From Urechidicola vernalis (lineage in GTDB: Bacteria; Bacteroidota; Bacteroidia; Flavobacteriales; Flavobacteriaceae): DNA of 64,000 nucleotides. A program made the translations under genes and the position numbers. The stretch is taken from NCBI RefSeq assembly GCF_031846385.1, contig NZ_JAVRHV010000003.1:124001-188000 (forward strand), given 5' to 3'. Position 1 is the first letter of the stretch. Each line of letters opens with the position of its first letter. Shown in pieces: positions 16,527-25,107 of this stretch. A model generated the notes under the pieces. It saw only the letters and a list, made by a program, of their open reading frames with translations, ran no database searches and was not told the DNA's origin.

Positions 16527-17495
16527 TTGACACAACAATTACAACATATTACAATTTCAGATTTTACAACTGAAACAGGTTATACATCAAATTTTGATTT
16601 GACGTTTCAAATTTTTGGAAAGCCATTACATACAGCTCCAATTGTGCAGGTAAGTCATGCTTTAACCGGAAACTCAGAAGTTGCTGGAGAAAATGGTTGG
16701 TGGAGTGGAATTATTGGAAAAGGGAAATTAATAGATACTGATAAATTCACTATTATTTCTTTTGATATTCCTGGAAATGGATATGACGAGAATTCTGATA
16801 AACTCATCAAAAACTATAAAGATTTTAAACCTAGAGATATTGCAAAAATATTTGGTTTGGGATTACAAAAATTAGAGATTTCTAAACTTTACGCGGTAAT
16901 TGGACCGTCTTTAGGAGGAGGAATTGCATGGGAAATGGCGGTGTTGTTTCCAGACTTAATGGAGCACTTGGTTGCCTTAGGATCTGATTGGAAAACTTCA
17001 GATTGGATTATTGCACACAATCTTACACAAGAGCAAATATTGAATAATTCAAAAAGACCAATGCACGATGCACGTTTAATGGCGATGCTTTTTTATAGAA
17101 CAGCCGTTTCATTTAAACATAGATTTAACAGATCGACCAATGAAGAGTTAGGGATATTTAATTCAGAAAGTTGGTTGTTGCATCATGGAAAAAGAATTGA
17201 AGAACGATTTAATCTAGAATCTTATCAGTTAATGAATCATTTATTAACGCATATAGATATTACTAGAGGAAGAGGAGAGTTCGTCGAAGTTGCGAAATTG
17301 ATTAAGGCAAAAGTGACTCAGGTTACGATTGATACAGACATATTCTTCGTTCCAGAAGAGAATGTTGAAACAGAAGCGTTACTTAATGAAGCAGGTGTAA
17401 GAAATGAATTAAAGGAGATAAAATCTATTTATGGTCATGATGGATTTTTAATAGAATTTGACCAATTAAATATTTTGTTGAAAGATATTTTTTAA
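16527..17495 (+). CDS. metX: homoserine O-acyltransferase-like alpha/beta hydrolase
   Basis: 322 residues, shorter than the ~370 of classical MetX but typical of the Bacteroidota form. It activates homoserine with an acyl group for sulfhydrylation. The nucleophile is Ser128 in IGPSLGGGIAWEMA; QVSHALTGNSEVAGENGWW is the oxyanion region; TDIFFVPEE and YGHDGFLIEF carry the probable Asp and His. The start must be TTG at 16527: a stop lies 15 bases upstream in frame and there is no Met codon in the first ~130 residues. Acetyl versus succinyl donor is not resolved. It is controlled by the SAM-I riboswitch and is followed by metZ. Confidence 0.9.
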   Translation: MTQQLQHITISDFTTETGYTSNFDLTFQIFGKPLHTAPIVQVSHALTGNSEVAGENGWWSGIIGKGKLIDTDKFTIISFDIPGNGYDENSDKLIKNYKDFKPRDIAKIFGLGLQKLEISKLYAVIGPSLGGGIAWEMAVLFPDLMEHLVALGSDWKTSDWIIAHNLTQEQILNNSKRPMHDARLMAMLFYRTAVSFKHRFNRSTNEELGIFNSESWLLHHGKRIEERFNLESYQLMNHLLTHIDITRGRGEFVEVAKLIKAKVTQVTIDTDIFFVPEENVETEALLNEAGVRNELKEIKSIYGHDGFLIEFDQLNILLKDIF

Positions 17496-17505
17496 AATAA
17501 AATAA

Positions 17506-17534
17506 GTCACATCGAGCGGAGTCGAGATGTATAA
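17506..17534. repeat. dispersed palindromic repeat, copy 1
   Basis: GTCACATCGAGCGGAGTCGA followed by GATGTATAA. It is a hairpin-forming element of the GTCA-N-TCGAGC-N-GTCGAGA-TCT type, located in the metX-metZ gap. Confidence 0.75.
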
Positions 17535-17545
17535 ATATAGAAATT

Positions 17546-18709
17546 ATGAGTGATTACAATTTTGAAACAGAAGCGATAAGAACGCAAAATGAGCGTTCTC
17601 AATTTTCAGAACATTCTACTCCAATGTATGTTACATCCAGTTTTGTATTTGATGATGCCGAAGATATGCGAGCTTCTTTTGCAGAAGAGAAAGAGAAAAA
17701 TCTATACAGTAGATTTTCGAATCCAAATACAAGCGAATTTGTTTCAAAAGTTGTAAAAATGGAAGGTGCTGAAGACGGTTACGCCTTTGCAACTGGTATG
17801 GCTGCTATCTTTTCGACCTTTGCGGCTTTGTTAAAAAGTGGAGATCATATAGTGTCTGCGAGATCTGTTTTTGGTTCAACACATTCTTTATTTACAAAGT
17901 ACTTGCCAAAATGGAACATAGAAACTTCGTATTTCGATATTAACAAACCTGAAGATATTGAAGGTTTAATTCAGCCAAATACCAAAATATTATATGCTGA
18001 ATCTCCAACAAATCCTGGAATTGATATCATTGATTTAGAGTTATTAGGAGCCTTGGCAAAAAAGCATAATCTACTATTGGTAATAGATAATTGTTTTGCT
18101 ACACCATATATCCAGCAACCGATTAAATTTGGTGCAGATATCGTTGTTCATTCTGCAACCAAATTAATGGATGGTCAAGGACGTGTTCTTGGAGGAGTAG
18201 CGGTTGGTAGAAAGGACTTAATTCGAGAAATTTATTTGTTCTCAAGGAATACTGGGCCAGCGATGTCTCCATTTAATGCTTGGGTGTTATCTAAAAGTTT
18301 AGAAACACTAGCAATAAGAGTTGAAAAACATTGTGAAAATGCATTTAAAATTGCAGAGTTTTTAGAAGAACATCCGAAAGTAAATTGGGTTAAATACCCA
18401 TTTTTAAAATCGCACCCACAATACGAAGTTGCAAAAAAGCAAATGAAATTAGGAGGTAATATCATTGCCTTTGAAGTAAAAGGAGGTATAGAAGCAGGTA
18501 GAAATTTCTTAAATAAAATTAAAATGTGTTCACTTTCTGCCAATCTAGGTGATACTAGAACTATTGTAACACATCCAGCTTCGACAACTCATAGTAAATT
18601 AGCCTTAGAAGATAGATTGGAAGTTGGGATTACAGATGGTTCTGTGCGAATATCTATTGGATTAGAAAATGCCGATGATATTATTTCGGATCTTAGTCAA
18701 GGATTGTAA
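17546..18709 (+). CDS. metZ: PLP-dependent homoserine-ester sulfhydrylase / cystathionine gamma-synthase-like
   Basis: 387 residues of the Cys/Met-metabolism PLP family. Schiff-base Lys206 lies in VVHSATKLMDGQGRVLGG. LYSRFSNPNTSEFVSKVVKMEGAEDGYAFATGMAA is the N-terminal PLP-phosphate and dimer region. The close fit is to O-succinylhomoserine sulfhydrylase (MetZ); cystathionine gamma-synthase is the alternative and is not separable by eye. It is the second gene behind the SAM-I riboswitch, separated from metX by a dispersed repeat. A second sulfhydrylase alongside MetY suggests either different acyl donors or redundancy. Confidence 0.85.
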   Translation: MSDYNFETEAIRTQNERSQFSEHSTPMYVTSSFVFDDAEDMRASFAEEKEKNLYSRFSNPNTSEFVSKVVKMEGAEDGYAFATGMAAIFSTFAALLKSGDHIVSARSVFGSTHSLFTKYLPKWNIETSYFDINKPEDIEGLIQPNTKILYAESPTNPGIDIIDLELLGALAKKHNLLLVIDNCFATPYIQQPIKFGADIVVHSATKLMDGQGRVLGGVAVGRKDLIREIYLFSRNTGPAMSPFNAWVLSKSLETLAIRVEKHCENAFKIAEFLEEHPKVNWVKYPFLKSHPQYEVAKKQMKLGGNIIAFEVKGGIEAGRNFLNKIKMCSLSANLGDTRTIVTHPASTTHSKLALEDRLEVGITDGSVRISIGLENADDIISDLSQGL

Positions 18710-18734
18710 AAATTGATAATATAGAAAGTTATTT

Positions 18735-19979
18735 ATGAAAAACGTTTTTGCCTTATTTGTTACTCTTTTATTATGCATTAATTGTTCTACAGTTACCAAA
18801 AAAAAGCAGTTAATGGCTGGTGCATCTTCATCGAATATTAATCCGAATGTTGGAATGTTTATAGCTGGAGATAAAAAGAATCGGAAATTTACGGGAGTAC
18901 ATGATTCCATTTACGCTAAAGCAGTCGTAATTAATAATGGTGAATCTTCCTTGGCAATTGTTACATTAGATTGTATTGGACTTTTGTACCCAGATGTTCA
19001 AAAAATAAGGAAAAGAGCAGCTAGTTTAATTTCAACTATTAATTTACCGGCAGAACGTATTATTATTAGTTCTAACCACGTGCATACAGGGCCCGATGTT
19101 GTGGGAATTTGGGGGGCAAGTCAAATAGAAAGTGGTGTGGATGATGAGTATATGGAGAAGATGATAGAAACTACGGCGCAAGTAATTGCTAAGGCAAGTA
19201 AGAATCTAGATCCTGTTTCAACGAGATATTCAGCAGGTACGTTTGGAGAAAAGTGGGTACATAATATTTCTGAACCTGAAATAGATAGATCATTAACAGT
19301 ACTACAATTTTTAAATGATTCAGGAAAGAATGTTGCTTCGTTAACTAATTTTGCATGTCATCCTACAATTTACGATGCAGTTCATAATGAAGTTTCAGCA
19401 GATTTCGTAGGAGTTTTTTACAATGAAATGGCTAAAGAAGTTAAAGGAGAACATCTTTTTTTGCAGGGAGCAATTGGTGGTTGGGTTCAACCTGATAAAG
19501 AAAATCAATCTTTCGAAATTGGAGTTAAAAGAGGAACAGAATTAGCAAATGCAGTTAAAGAACAGTTGAAACAAATGAAGCCAATGGAATCATCTAAGAT
19601 TCAATTTGCTAATAGCGTGTTTGAATTACCAGTTTCAAATCCTGGTTGGAGTCAGTTATCTAAATTAGGAGTTATAAAAAGAGAAATTGGAGAAACGACA
19701 ACAACAGAAGTTGCATGGTTTTCAATTGGTTCCGCACAATTTATAACTCATCCTGGAGAGACACCTCCTGCCTATTCATTTTACTCAAAAGAATTAATGA
19801 ATTCTGAACCAAAGTTTGTTATGGGACTTACCTTAGATGCAATGGGCTATATTTTAAAACCTTCATATTTTGAAGAAGGAACAACTATACCACATGCTGA
19901 ATATTTAACAAGAATGTCTGCAGGTGCTGAAGCGGGTCCTACTGTTTTAGAACAAATAGATAAAGTAATTCCAAAGTAA
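18735..19979 (+). CDS. neutral/alkaline ceramidase-like lipoprotein
   Basis: 414 residues, starting with a lipoprotein signal (lipobox CINC, Cys17). The body resembles the N-terminal domain of neutral/alkaline non-lysosomal ceramidases: SSNHVHTGPDVVG gives the zinc-binding His cluster and NFACHPTIYDA a further conserved His. It lacks the usual C-terminal immunoglobulin-like domain and is shorter than full ceramidases. It might hydrolyse sphingolipids or related amides outside the cytoplasm, but the true substrate is unknown. It starts 25 bases after metZ, so it may read through from that operon despite the unrelated function. Confidence 0.8.
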   Translation: MKNVFALFVTLLLCINCSTVTKKKQLMAGASSSNINPNVGMFIAGDKKNRKFTGVHDSIYAKAVVINNGESSLAIVTLDCIGLLYPDVQKIRKRAASLISTINLPAERIIISSNHVHTGPDVVGIWGASQIESGVDDEYMEKMIETTAQVIAKASKNLDPVSTRYSAGTFGEKWVHNISEPEIDRSLTVLQFLNDSGKNVASLTNFACHPTIYDAVHNEVSADFVGVFYNEMAKEVKGEHLFLQGAIGGWVQPDKENQSFEIGVKRGTELANAVKEQLKQMKPMESSKIQFANSVFELPVSNPGWSQLSKLGVIKREIGETTTTEVAWFSIGSAQFITHPGETPPAYSFYSKELMNSEPKFVMGLTLDAMGYILKPSYFEEGTTIPHAEYLTRMSAGAEAGPTVLEQIDKVIPK

Positions 19980-20077
19980 AAGTTTTCTTGTAAACCCATA
20001 CTAAATGGGCTTGTTAGGTTATGTAAAAGATTTTTCGCATTTTTACTTCCTATTCAAACTATCAATTTAATAGGTTT

Positions 20078-20491
20078 ATGCTTTCGAAAAAAACAAAATA
20101 CGGATTAAAAGCACTTACATTTTTAGCACGCCGAGATGTAAAAGGTCCGGTACAAATTGCTGAAATTTCTAGGAGTGAAAACATATCTCAAAAGTTTTTG
20201 GAGAGTATTTTATTGACATTGCGTAAAGCCGGAATTCTTGGTTCTAAAAAAGGAAAAGGTGGAGGCTACTATTTAATTAAAGATGCGGCTGACGTGCCTA
20301 TGACTGATGTTATTCGCGTGTTAGAAGGACCAATTGCTATGCTACCATGTGTTAGTTTAAATTTCTATGAAAAATGTGACGATTGCCCAGACGAAAATGC
20401 GTGTAGCGTTAATAAGTTGATGATTCAGGTTAGAGATAGTACACTTCAAATTTTTCGCCATACTTCTTTGGCTGATTTAATTTCAGAATAA
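20078..20491 (+). CDS. Rrf2-family transcriptional regulator
   Basis: 137 residues. The N-terminal winged helix (LSKKTKYGLKALTFLARR, then SQKFLESILLTLRKAGILGSKKGKGGGY) is the Rrf2 signature. Cys91, Cys100, Cys103 and Cys109 could bind an Fe-S cluster, as in IscR-like members. It lies 146 bases upstream of cysH, whose promoter contains the CCTA-N9-TAGGGTAAT site also seen at metY. The likely role is control of sulfur assimilation in response to cysteine or Fe-S status, like CymR or IscR; this is inference from family and context. Confidence 0.88.
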   Translation: MLSKKTKYGLKALTFLARRDVKGPVQIAEISRSENISQKFLESILLTLRKAGILGSKKGKGGGYYLIKDAADVPMTDVIRVLEGPIAMLPCVSLNFYEKCDDCPDENACSVNKLMIQVRDSTLQIFRHTSLADLISE

Positions 20492-20517
20492 TTTTTTAAA
20501 TTTAACGTTATTTTTAT

Positions 20518-20557
20518 CCTATCAAACTTGTAGGGTAATAGAAATAGTGTACATTTG
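20518..20557 (+). promoter_or_regulatory. cysH operon promoter with candidate Rrf2 operator
   Basis: TTG at 20528-20530, 19 nt, TACATTTG at 20550-20557, a full Bacteroidota-type promoter. CCTA-TCAAACTTG-TAGG plus GTAAT (20518-20539) overlaps the -33 element. This placement suits a repressor. The leader then holds a GTCGAT/ATCGAC hairpin and no good leader ORF. Confidence 0.72.
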
Positions 20558-20637
20558 CTGCTTTAAGTCTAGTAAGTCGATAGGAAATTACTTTTATATC
20601 GACAAAGGATGAAGAAAAGAACCTAAATGTAGTACAA

Positions 20638-21267
20638 ATGAGCATACAATTAAATAGAGCAGAAGTTGAGAGATTGAATAAATCGTTGAGAGGTAAAAGG
20701 CCAGAAGAAATTATTTCATGGGCATTAGAGGTGGCTCAAAACCCAGTGGTAACGACAAATTTTAGACCCTATGAAGTGGCAATTTTAAATGCGGTAACAT
20801 CGGTGAATTCAGATGTAAAAGTAATTTGGTGCGATACCGGTTATAATACTCCAAATACTTATAACCACGCTAACGAGTTAATTGAAAAATTAGAGTTGAA
20901 TGTACATTTATACGTTCCGAAACAAACGACAAGTCATAGAGATGCAACACTTGGAATTCCTCAAATAGAGGATCCAAACCATAAATTATTTACAGAGCAA
21001 GTTAAACTAGAGCCGTTTAGACGTGCTATGACCGAGCATCAACCTGATGTATGGTTTACGAATCTAAGAAAAGGACAAACTGCATTTAGAGATAGTATCG
21101 ATATTTTATCATTAAGTGCGGATGGTGTGTTAAAAGTAAGCCCGTTTTATAATTGGTCAGATACAGAACTAGATCTGTATTTAGAAGAGAGAAAATTGCC
21201 GAACGAATTTAAATACTTTGATCCAACAAAAGTTTTAGAGAATAGAGAGTGTGGTTTGCACGCTTAA
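20638..21267 (+). CDS. cysH: phosphoadenylyl-sulfate reductase family protein
   Basis: 209 residues. It reduces PAPS (or APS) to sulfite using thioredoxin. The C-terminal catalytic motif is ECGLH with Cys205. The paired Cys-Cys motifs that hold the 4Fe-4S cluster in APS reductases are absent, so it is the PAPS type by sequence. VIWCDTGYNTPNTYNHANEL and SPFYNWSDTELDLYLEE are family regions. It is the first gene of the reductive sulfur operon. The usual neighbours cysD and cysN are not between it and the sulfite reductase, nor elsewhere in the window. Confidence 0.92.
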   Translation: MSIQLNRAEVERLNKSLRGKRPEEIISWALEVAQNPVVTTNFRPYEVAILNAVTSVNSDVKVIWCDTGYNTPNTYNHANELIEKLELNVHLYVPKQTTSHRDATLGIPQIEDPNHKLFTEQVKLEPFRRAMTEHQPDVWFTNLRKGQTAFRDSIDILSLSADGVLKVSPFYNWSDTELDLYLEERKLPNEFKYFDPTKVLENRECGLHA

Positions 21268-21301
21268 AAGAATTAGAATAAACTAACAAAGAACACTAAT
21301 T

Positions 21302-23401
21302 ATGCAAAGTTTTAGAACAGAATTCGAAAATCCAATTGTAGAGAGAGATATCATTGAATTGGAACGTAAGATTCGAGAATTTAAAGAGGGCAAGGTAGAT
21401 GAAGAGAAGTTCCGAAGTTTACGTTTGGCTCGAGGAGTTTATGGGCAGCGTCAATTAGGTGTTCAAATGATTCGAATTAAATTGCCTTTTGGTAGAGTTA
21501 CAAGCGATCAATTGCACCGTATTTGTGATGTGTCAGATGAATATTCTCGAGGACGTTTGCATATAACAACTAGACAAGATATTCAAATTCACCATGTGAG
21601 TTTAGATAGGACTCCAGAGTTGTGGGCAGAACTTGAAAAGAGTGATGTCACACTTCGTGAAGCTTGTGGTAATACAGTTAGAAATGTAACAGCTTCTGAA
21701 ACGGCTGGGATAGATAAAGACGAGCCATTTGATGTATCTCCGTATGCAGATGCCTTATTTCGTTTCTTTTTAAGAAACCCAATTTGTCAAGAAATGGGAC
21801 GTAAATTCAAAATTTCTTTTTCTGGGACGGAGGCAGATACAGGTTTGAGCTATATGCACGATTTAGGTTTTATCGCCAAAATTAAAGATGGGAAGAAAGG
21901 GTTTAAAGTCCTTGCAGGTGGTGGCTTAGGGTCGCAGCCTAGACATGGTGATGTGTTGTATGATTTTATAGAGTCGGATAAGATTATTCCACTAATGGAA
22001 GGTGTTTTACGTGTATTTGATCGTTATGGAGAACGATCTAGACGAGCTAAAGCTCGAATGAAATTTTTGATAAAAGATATTGGATTTGATGCTTTTGTTG
22101 AATTGGTAAATGAAGAAAGATTGGCTTTGTCTAATCATACCGTTGCTATTGATACTAATGAGTTTGAACAGCCTATCGATTTGTCACATATTGCAAATCC
22201 AGTCGTTAAAAGCTACGAAGTTGAAGCCTTTGAATTATGGAAAGAATCTAATGTGATTCAACAAAAACAAGAGGGATTATTTGCTATTGGAATAAAAGTG
22301 TTATTAGGTGATTTTTATACTGATAAAGCACGATTACTTGCCGATTTAATTAAGAATTATGCAGGTGATGAATTGCGTTTGTCCTTACGTCAGAATATTT
22401 TAGTAAAGCATGTAAAAGAGGAGTTATTACCATTTTTCTTTGTGGAATTGGGTAAACTTGGCTTTGCTGAATTAGGTTATAACGCAACTCAAGATATTAC
22501 GGCTTGCCCTGGAACTGATACATGTAATCTAGGAATTTCTAGTAGTACTGGAATTGCGGATAGATTAGAGGAGGTTTTAAAAACGGAATATCCGCAGTAT
22601 ACGAATAACAAAGATATTACCATTAAAATTAGTGGATGTATGAATGCTTGTGGACAACACAACATGTCTGAAATTGGGTTCCAAGGGATGACAATTAGAA
22701 CAAAGGACAAACAAGTTGCTCCGGCATTGCAGGTGCTGTTAGGTGGAGGAAATTTGGGCAATGGAAACGGACGGTTTTCTGATAAGGTGATTAAAATTCC
22801 GAGTAAAAGAGGTGATGAAGCCTTGAGATATTTGCTAAATGATTATGGAAAAAATGCTGAAAAAGAAGAAAGATTTTTAAATTACTACGACCGACAAGGG
22901 GAGAAGTATTTTTATGAATTATTAAAACCATTGGCCAATATTGAAAATCTAATTCCAAGCGATTTTATAGATTGGGGTAATGATAAAAAATATGTCAAGG
23001 CAATAGGAGTAGGAGAGTGTGCAGGAGTTGTTATTGATCTTATTCAAACGTTGATTTATGAAAGTGAGGAAAAGATTGCCAATGCTGAAGAAACAATAGT
23101 AATTGAGAAATGGTCAGATAGCATTTATCATTCCTATGCAGCCATTGTGAATGCGGCAAAGGCCTTATTGCTTTCAGAAAGTAAAAAGACAAATACACAT
23201 GCTGGAATTGTAAGAGATTTTGATTCGCATTTTGTAGAAACAGGAATCATTAATTTACCAACCAATTTTAGTACATTTGTATATCAAATTAACCAAAACA
23301 AACCTTCAAAAGACTTCGCTTTGAAATATTTAGAAGATGCTAAATTATTTGTAAAGTCGATTGAAGAATTTAGAGAAGTTGAACTTAAATCCGTAGTATG
23401 A
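21302..23401 (+). CDS. siroheme sulfite (or nitrite) reductase fused to a C-terminal HEPN-like domain
   Basis: 699 residues. Two ferredoxin-like halves and two siroheme/4Fe-4S halves make up residues ~1-540. The cluster ligands are Cys402 and Cys408 (ACPGTDTCNLG) and Cys446 and Cys450 (SGCMNACGQH). TTRQDIQIHHV and SLRQNILVKHV are the paired sulfite-binding motifs. Residues ~555-695 are an extra helical domain of HEPN type, a fusion seen in Flavobacteriia. It makes sulfide from sulfite. The ferredoxin and its reductase in the same operon are probable electron donors. The stop overlaps the next start (ATGA). Confidence 0.93.
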   Translation: MQSFRTEFENPIVERDIIELERKIREFKEGKVDEEKFRSLRLARGVYGQRQLGVQMIRIKLPFGRVTSDQLHRICDVSDEYSRGRLHITTRQDIQIHHVSLDRTPELWAELEKSDVTLREACGNTVRNVTASETAGIDKDEPFDVSPYADALFRFFLRNPICQEMGRKFKISFSGTEADTGLSYMHDLGFIAKIKDGKKGFKVLAGGGLGSQPRHGDVLYDFIESDKIIPLMEGVLRVFDRYGERSRRAKARMKFLIKDIGFDAFVELVNEERLALSNHTVAIDTNEFEQPIDLSHIANPVVKSYEVEAFELWKESNVIQQKQEGLFAIGIKVLLGDFYTDKARLLADLIKNYAGDELRLSLRQNILVKHVKEELLPFFFVELGKLGFAELGYNATQDITACPGTDTCNLGISSSTGIADRLEEVLKTEYPQYTNNKDITIKISGCMNACGQHNMSEIGFQGMTIRTKDKQVAPALQVLLGGGNLGNGNGRFSDKVIKIPSKRGDEALRYLLNDYGKNAEKEERFLNYYDRQGEKYFYELLKPLANIENLIPSDFIDWGNDKKYVKAIGVGECAGVVIDLIQTLIYESEEKIANAEETIVIEKWSDSIYHSYAAIVNAAKALLLSESKKTNTHAGIVRDFDSHFVETGIINLPTNFSTFVYQINQNKPSKDFALKYLEDAKLFVKSIEEFREVELKSVV

Positions 23402-23982
23402 TGAAGAACGATTTATATCCAGTATTTTTAAAAGTATCCAAGCTCAATGTAATGATCATTGGTGGGGGTACCGTTGGTTTTGAGAAATTATCTTTTTTAT
23501 TAAAATCGAGCCCAAATGCAAATGTGGTAGTTGCTGCAAAAGAATTCTCTAAAGATATAATAGCCTTGGCTAAAGTACATAAGATCCCATTAATGTGGAG
23601 GCCATATACGAGCAATCTGCTACATAAACAACATATGGTTATTGCTGCTACTAATGATTTAAATGTGAATAAGGAGATTCATTATGATGCAAAACAAAAG
23701 CAGCTGTTAGTTAATGTTGCTGATACTCCTGATTTATGCGATTTTTATTTAGGAGGTATTGTTACAAAGGGCAACGTAAAAGTTGCAATTTCTACCAATG
23801 GTAAATCACCTACAATGGCGAAGAGGTTACGTCAATTTTTTGAGGAAGTAATTCCAGAGAATGTTGATGACCTTGTAGAAAATTTAAATATTTATAGAAG
23901 AACAATTAAAGGGAACTTTTCAGAAAAGGTTTCAAGATTAAATAAATTAACACAAAGTTTTATACTTAGAACGAATGATTAA
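23398..23982 (+). CDS. precorrin-2 dehydrogenase / sirohydrochlorin ferrochelatase
   Basis: 194 residues, equivalent to the CysG N-terminal part or Met8. It converts precorrin-2 to siroheme, the cofactor of the adjacent sulfite reductase. NAD-binding IIGGGTVGFEKLSFLL lies at the N terminus, ATNDLNVNKEIH in the middle, and VNVADTPDLCDFYLGGIVTKGNVKVAISTNGKSPTMAKRLR is the catalytic region. It has no uroporphyrinogen methyltransferase domain, so that activity must come from another gene. It overlaps the upstream gene by 4 bases and the downstream gene by 8. Confidence 0.94.
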   Translation: MMKNDLYPVFLKVSKLNVMIIGGGTVGFEKLSFLLKSSPNANVVVAAKEFSKDIIALAKVHKIPLMWRPYTSNLLHKQHMVIAATNDLNVNKEIHYDAKQKQLLVNVADTPDLCDFYLGGIVTKGNVKVAISTNGKSPTMAKRLRQFFEEVIPENVDDLVENLNIYRRTIKGNFSEKVSRLNKLTQSFILRTND

Positions 23983-25030
23983 AACAGATATATTAATAAT
24001 CGGGGCAGGGCCAGTAGGGATGTTTGCCGTATTTGAAGCAGGATTATTAAAATTAAAATGTCATTTAATAGACGCATTGCCGCAACCTGGAGGACAATGT
24101 TCAGAGATTTACCCTAAAAAACCTATTTACGATATACCTGGATTTCCAGAAGTAATGGCGGGTGAATTAATAGATAATTTAGCAGAACAAATTAAACCAT
24201 TTGAACCGGGATATACCTTAGGTGAACGTGCTGAAACTATTGAGAAATTAGAGGATGGAACTTTTAAAGTTGTAACAAATAAAGGAACAGAACATTATGC
24301 TCCAGCGGTATTTATTGCAGGAGGATTAGGTTCTTTTGAGCCGCGTAAACCACCAATTCCAAGTATAGCAGATTTTGAAGATAAAGGAGTAGAATATATT
24401 ATTCGAGATCCGGAAATTTACAGAGATAAAAGAGTGGTTATAGCAGGTGGAGGTGATTCTGCATTAGATTGGTCTATTTATTTGGCCGATATTGCTAGTG
24501 AAGTTTCACTGGTACATAGACGAAAAGAATTTAGAGGAGCTTTAGATTCGGTTGAGAAAGTTGAAGAGTTATACAACGCTGGTAAAATAAACCTAATTAC
24601 TGATGCTGAAGTAAAAGAAATTTACGGAACAAATCACGTAGATTCTGTCAAGATAAAGCACAAAGAGAAAGGTGAATTTTTAAAAGAAACAGATCACTTT
24701 ATTCCGTTATTTGGATTGTCACCGAAACTTGGCCCAATAGGTAACTGGGGATTAGAAATTGTAAAGAACGCTATCGTAGTGAACAATGCCTTGGATTATC
24801 AAACCAACATACCGGGCGTATTTGCGATCGGTGATGTAAACACCTACCCTGGTAAATTGAAATTGATTTTATGTGGTTTCCATGAAGCAACTATTGCTGT
24901 GCAATATGCTTATAATATCATCAATCCAGGCAAGCGTTATGTTATGAAATACACAACGGTAAATGGTGTAACTGGTTTCGATGGAGAAACTAAGAAAGCC
25001 GAAGCAGCAGTTGTAAAAAGTATAGGGTAA
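23975..25030 (+). CDS. ferredoxin--NADP reductase, thioredoxin-reductase-like type
   Basis: 351 residues. FAD-binding GAGPVGMFAVFEAG at the N terminus, NADPH-binding VIAGGGDSALDWSIYLAD in the middle, and a C-terminal FAD motif GVFAIGDVNTYPGKLKLI. The CxxC pair of true thioredoxin reductases is absent, which fits type-2 ferredoxin-NADP reductase. It overlaps the siroheme gene by 8 bases and precedes the ferredoxin gene, so NADPH to ferredoxin to sulfite reductase is the likely electron path. Confidence 0.92.
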   Translation: MIKTDILIIGAGPVGMFAVFEAGLLKLKCHLIDALPQPGGQCSEIYPKKPIYDIPGFPEVMAGELIDNLAEQIKPFEPGYTLGERAETIEKLEDGTFKVVTNKGTEHYAPAVFIAGGLGSFEPRKPPIPSIADFEDKGVEYIIRDPEIYRDKRVVIAGGGDSALDWSIYLADIASEVSLVHRRKEFRGALDSVEKVEELYNAGKINLITDAEVKEIYGTNHVDSVKIKHKEKGEFLKETDHFIPLFGLSPKLGPIGNWGLEIVKNAIVVNNALDYQTNIPGVFAIGDVNTYPGKLKLILCGFHEATIAVQYAYNIINPGKRYVMKYTTVNGVTGFDGETKKAEAAVVKSIG

Positions 25031-25067
25031 TCCTATCAATAAGAAATACGAAAATGAGTATTTTTGT

Positions 25068-25095
25068 GGTTCCCGAATTTTCGGGAACCTTTTTT
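25068..25095 (+). terminator. terminator between ferredoxin reductase and ferredoxin genes
   Basis: Perfect 9-bp stem GGTTCCCGA / TCGGGAACC with loop ATTT and six Ts. It ends 12 bases before the ferredoxin ATG, so it should lower ferredoxin expression relative to the operon or act as an attenuator. Confidence 0.88.
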
Positions 25096-25107
25096 AAATA
25101 AAAAGTA

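Noticed and set aside
20608..20634. A leader peptide before cysH (MKKRT)
   Set aside because: Five codons with no Cys or further Met codons and no terminator downstream; nothing supports attenuation here.
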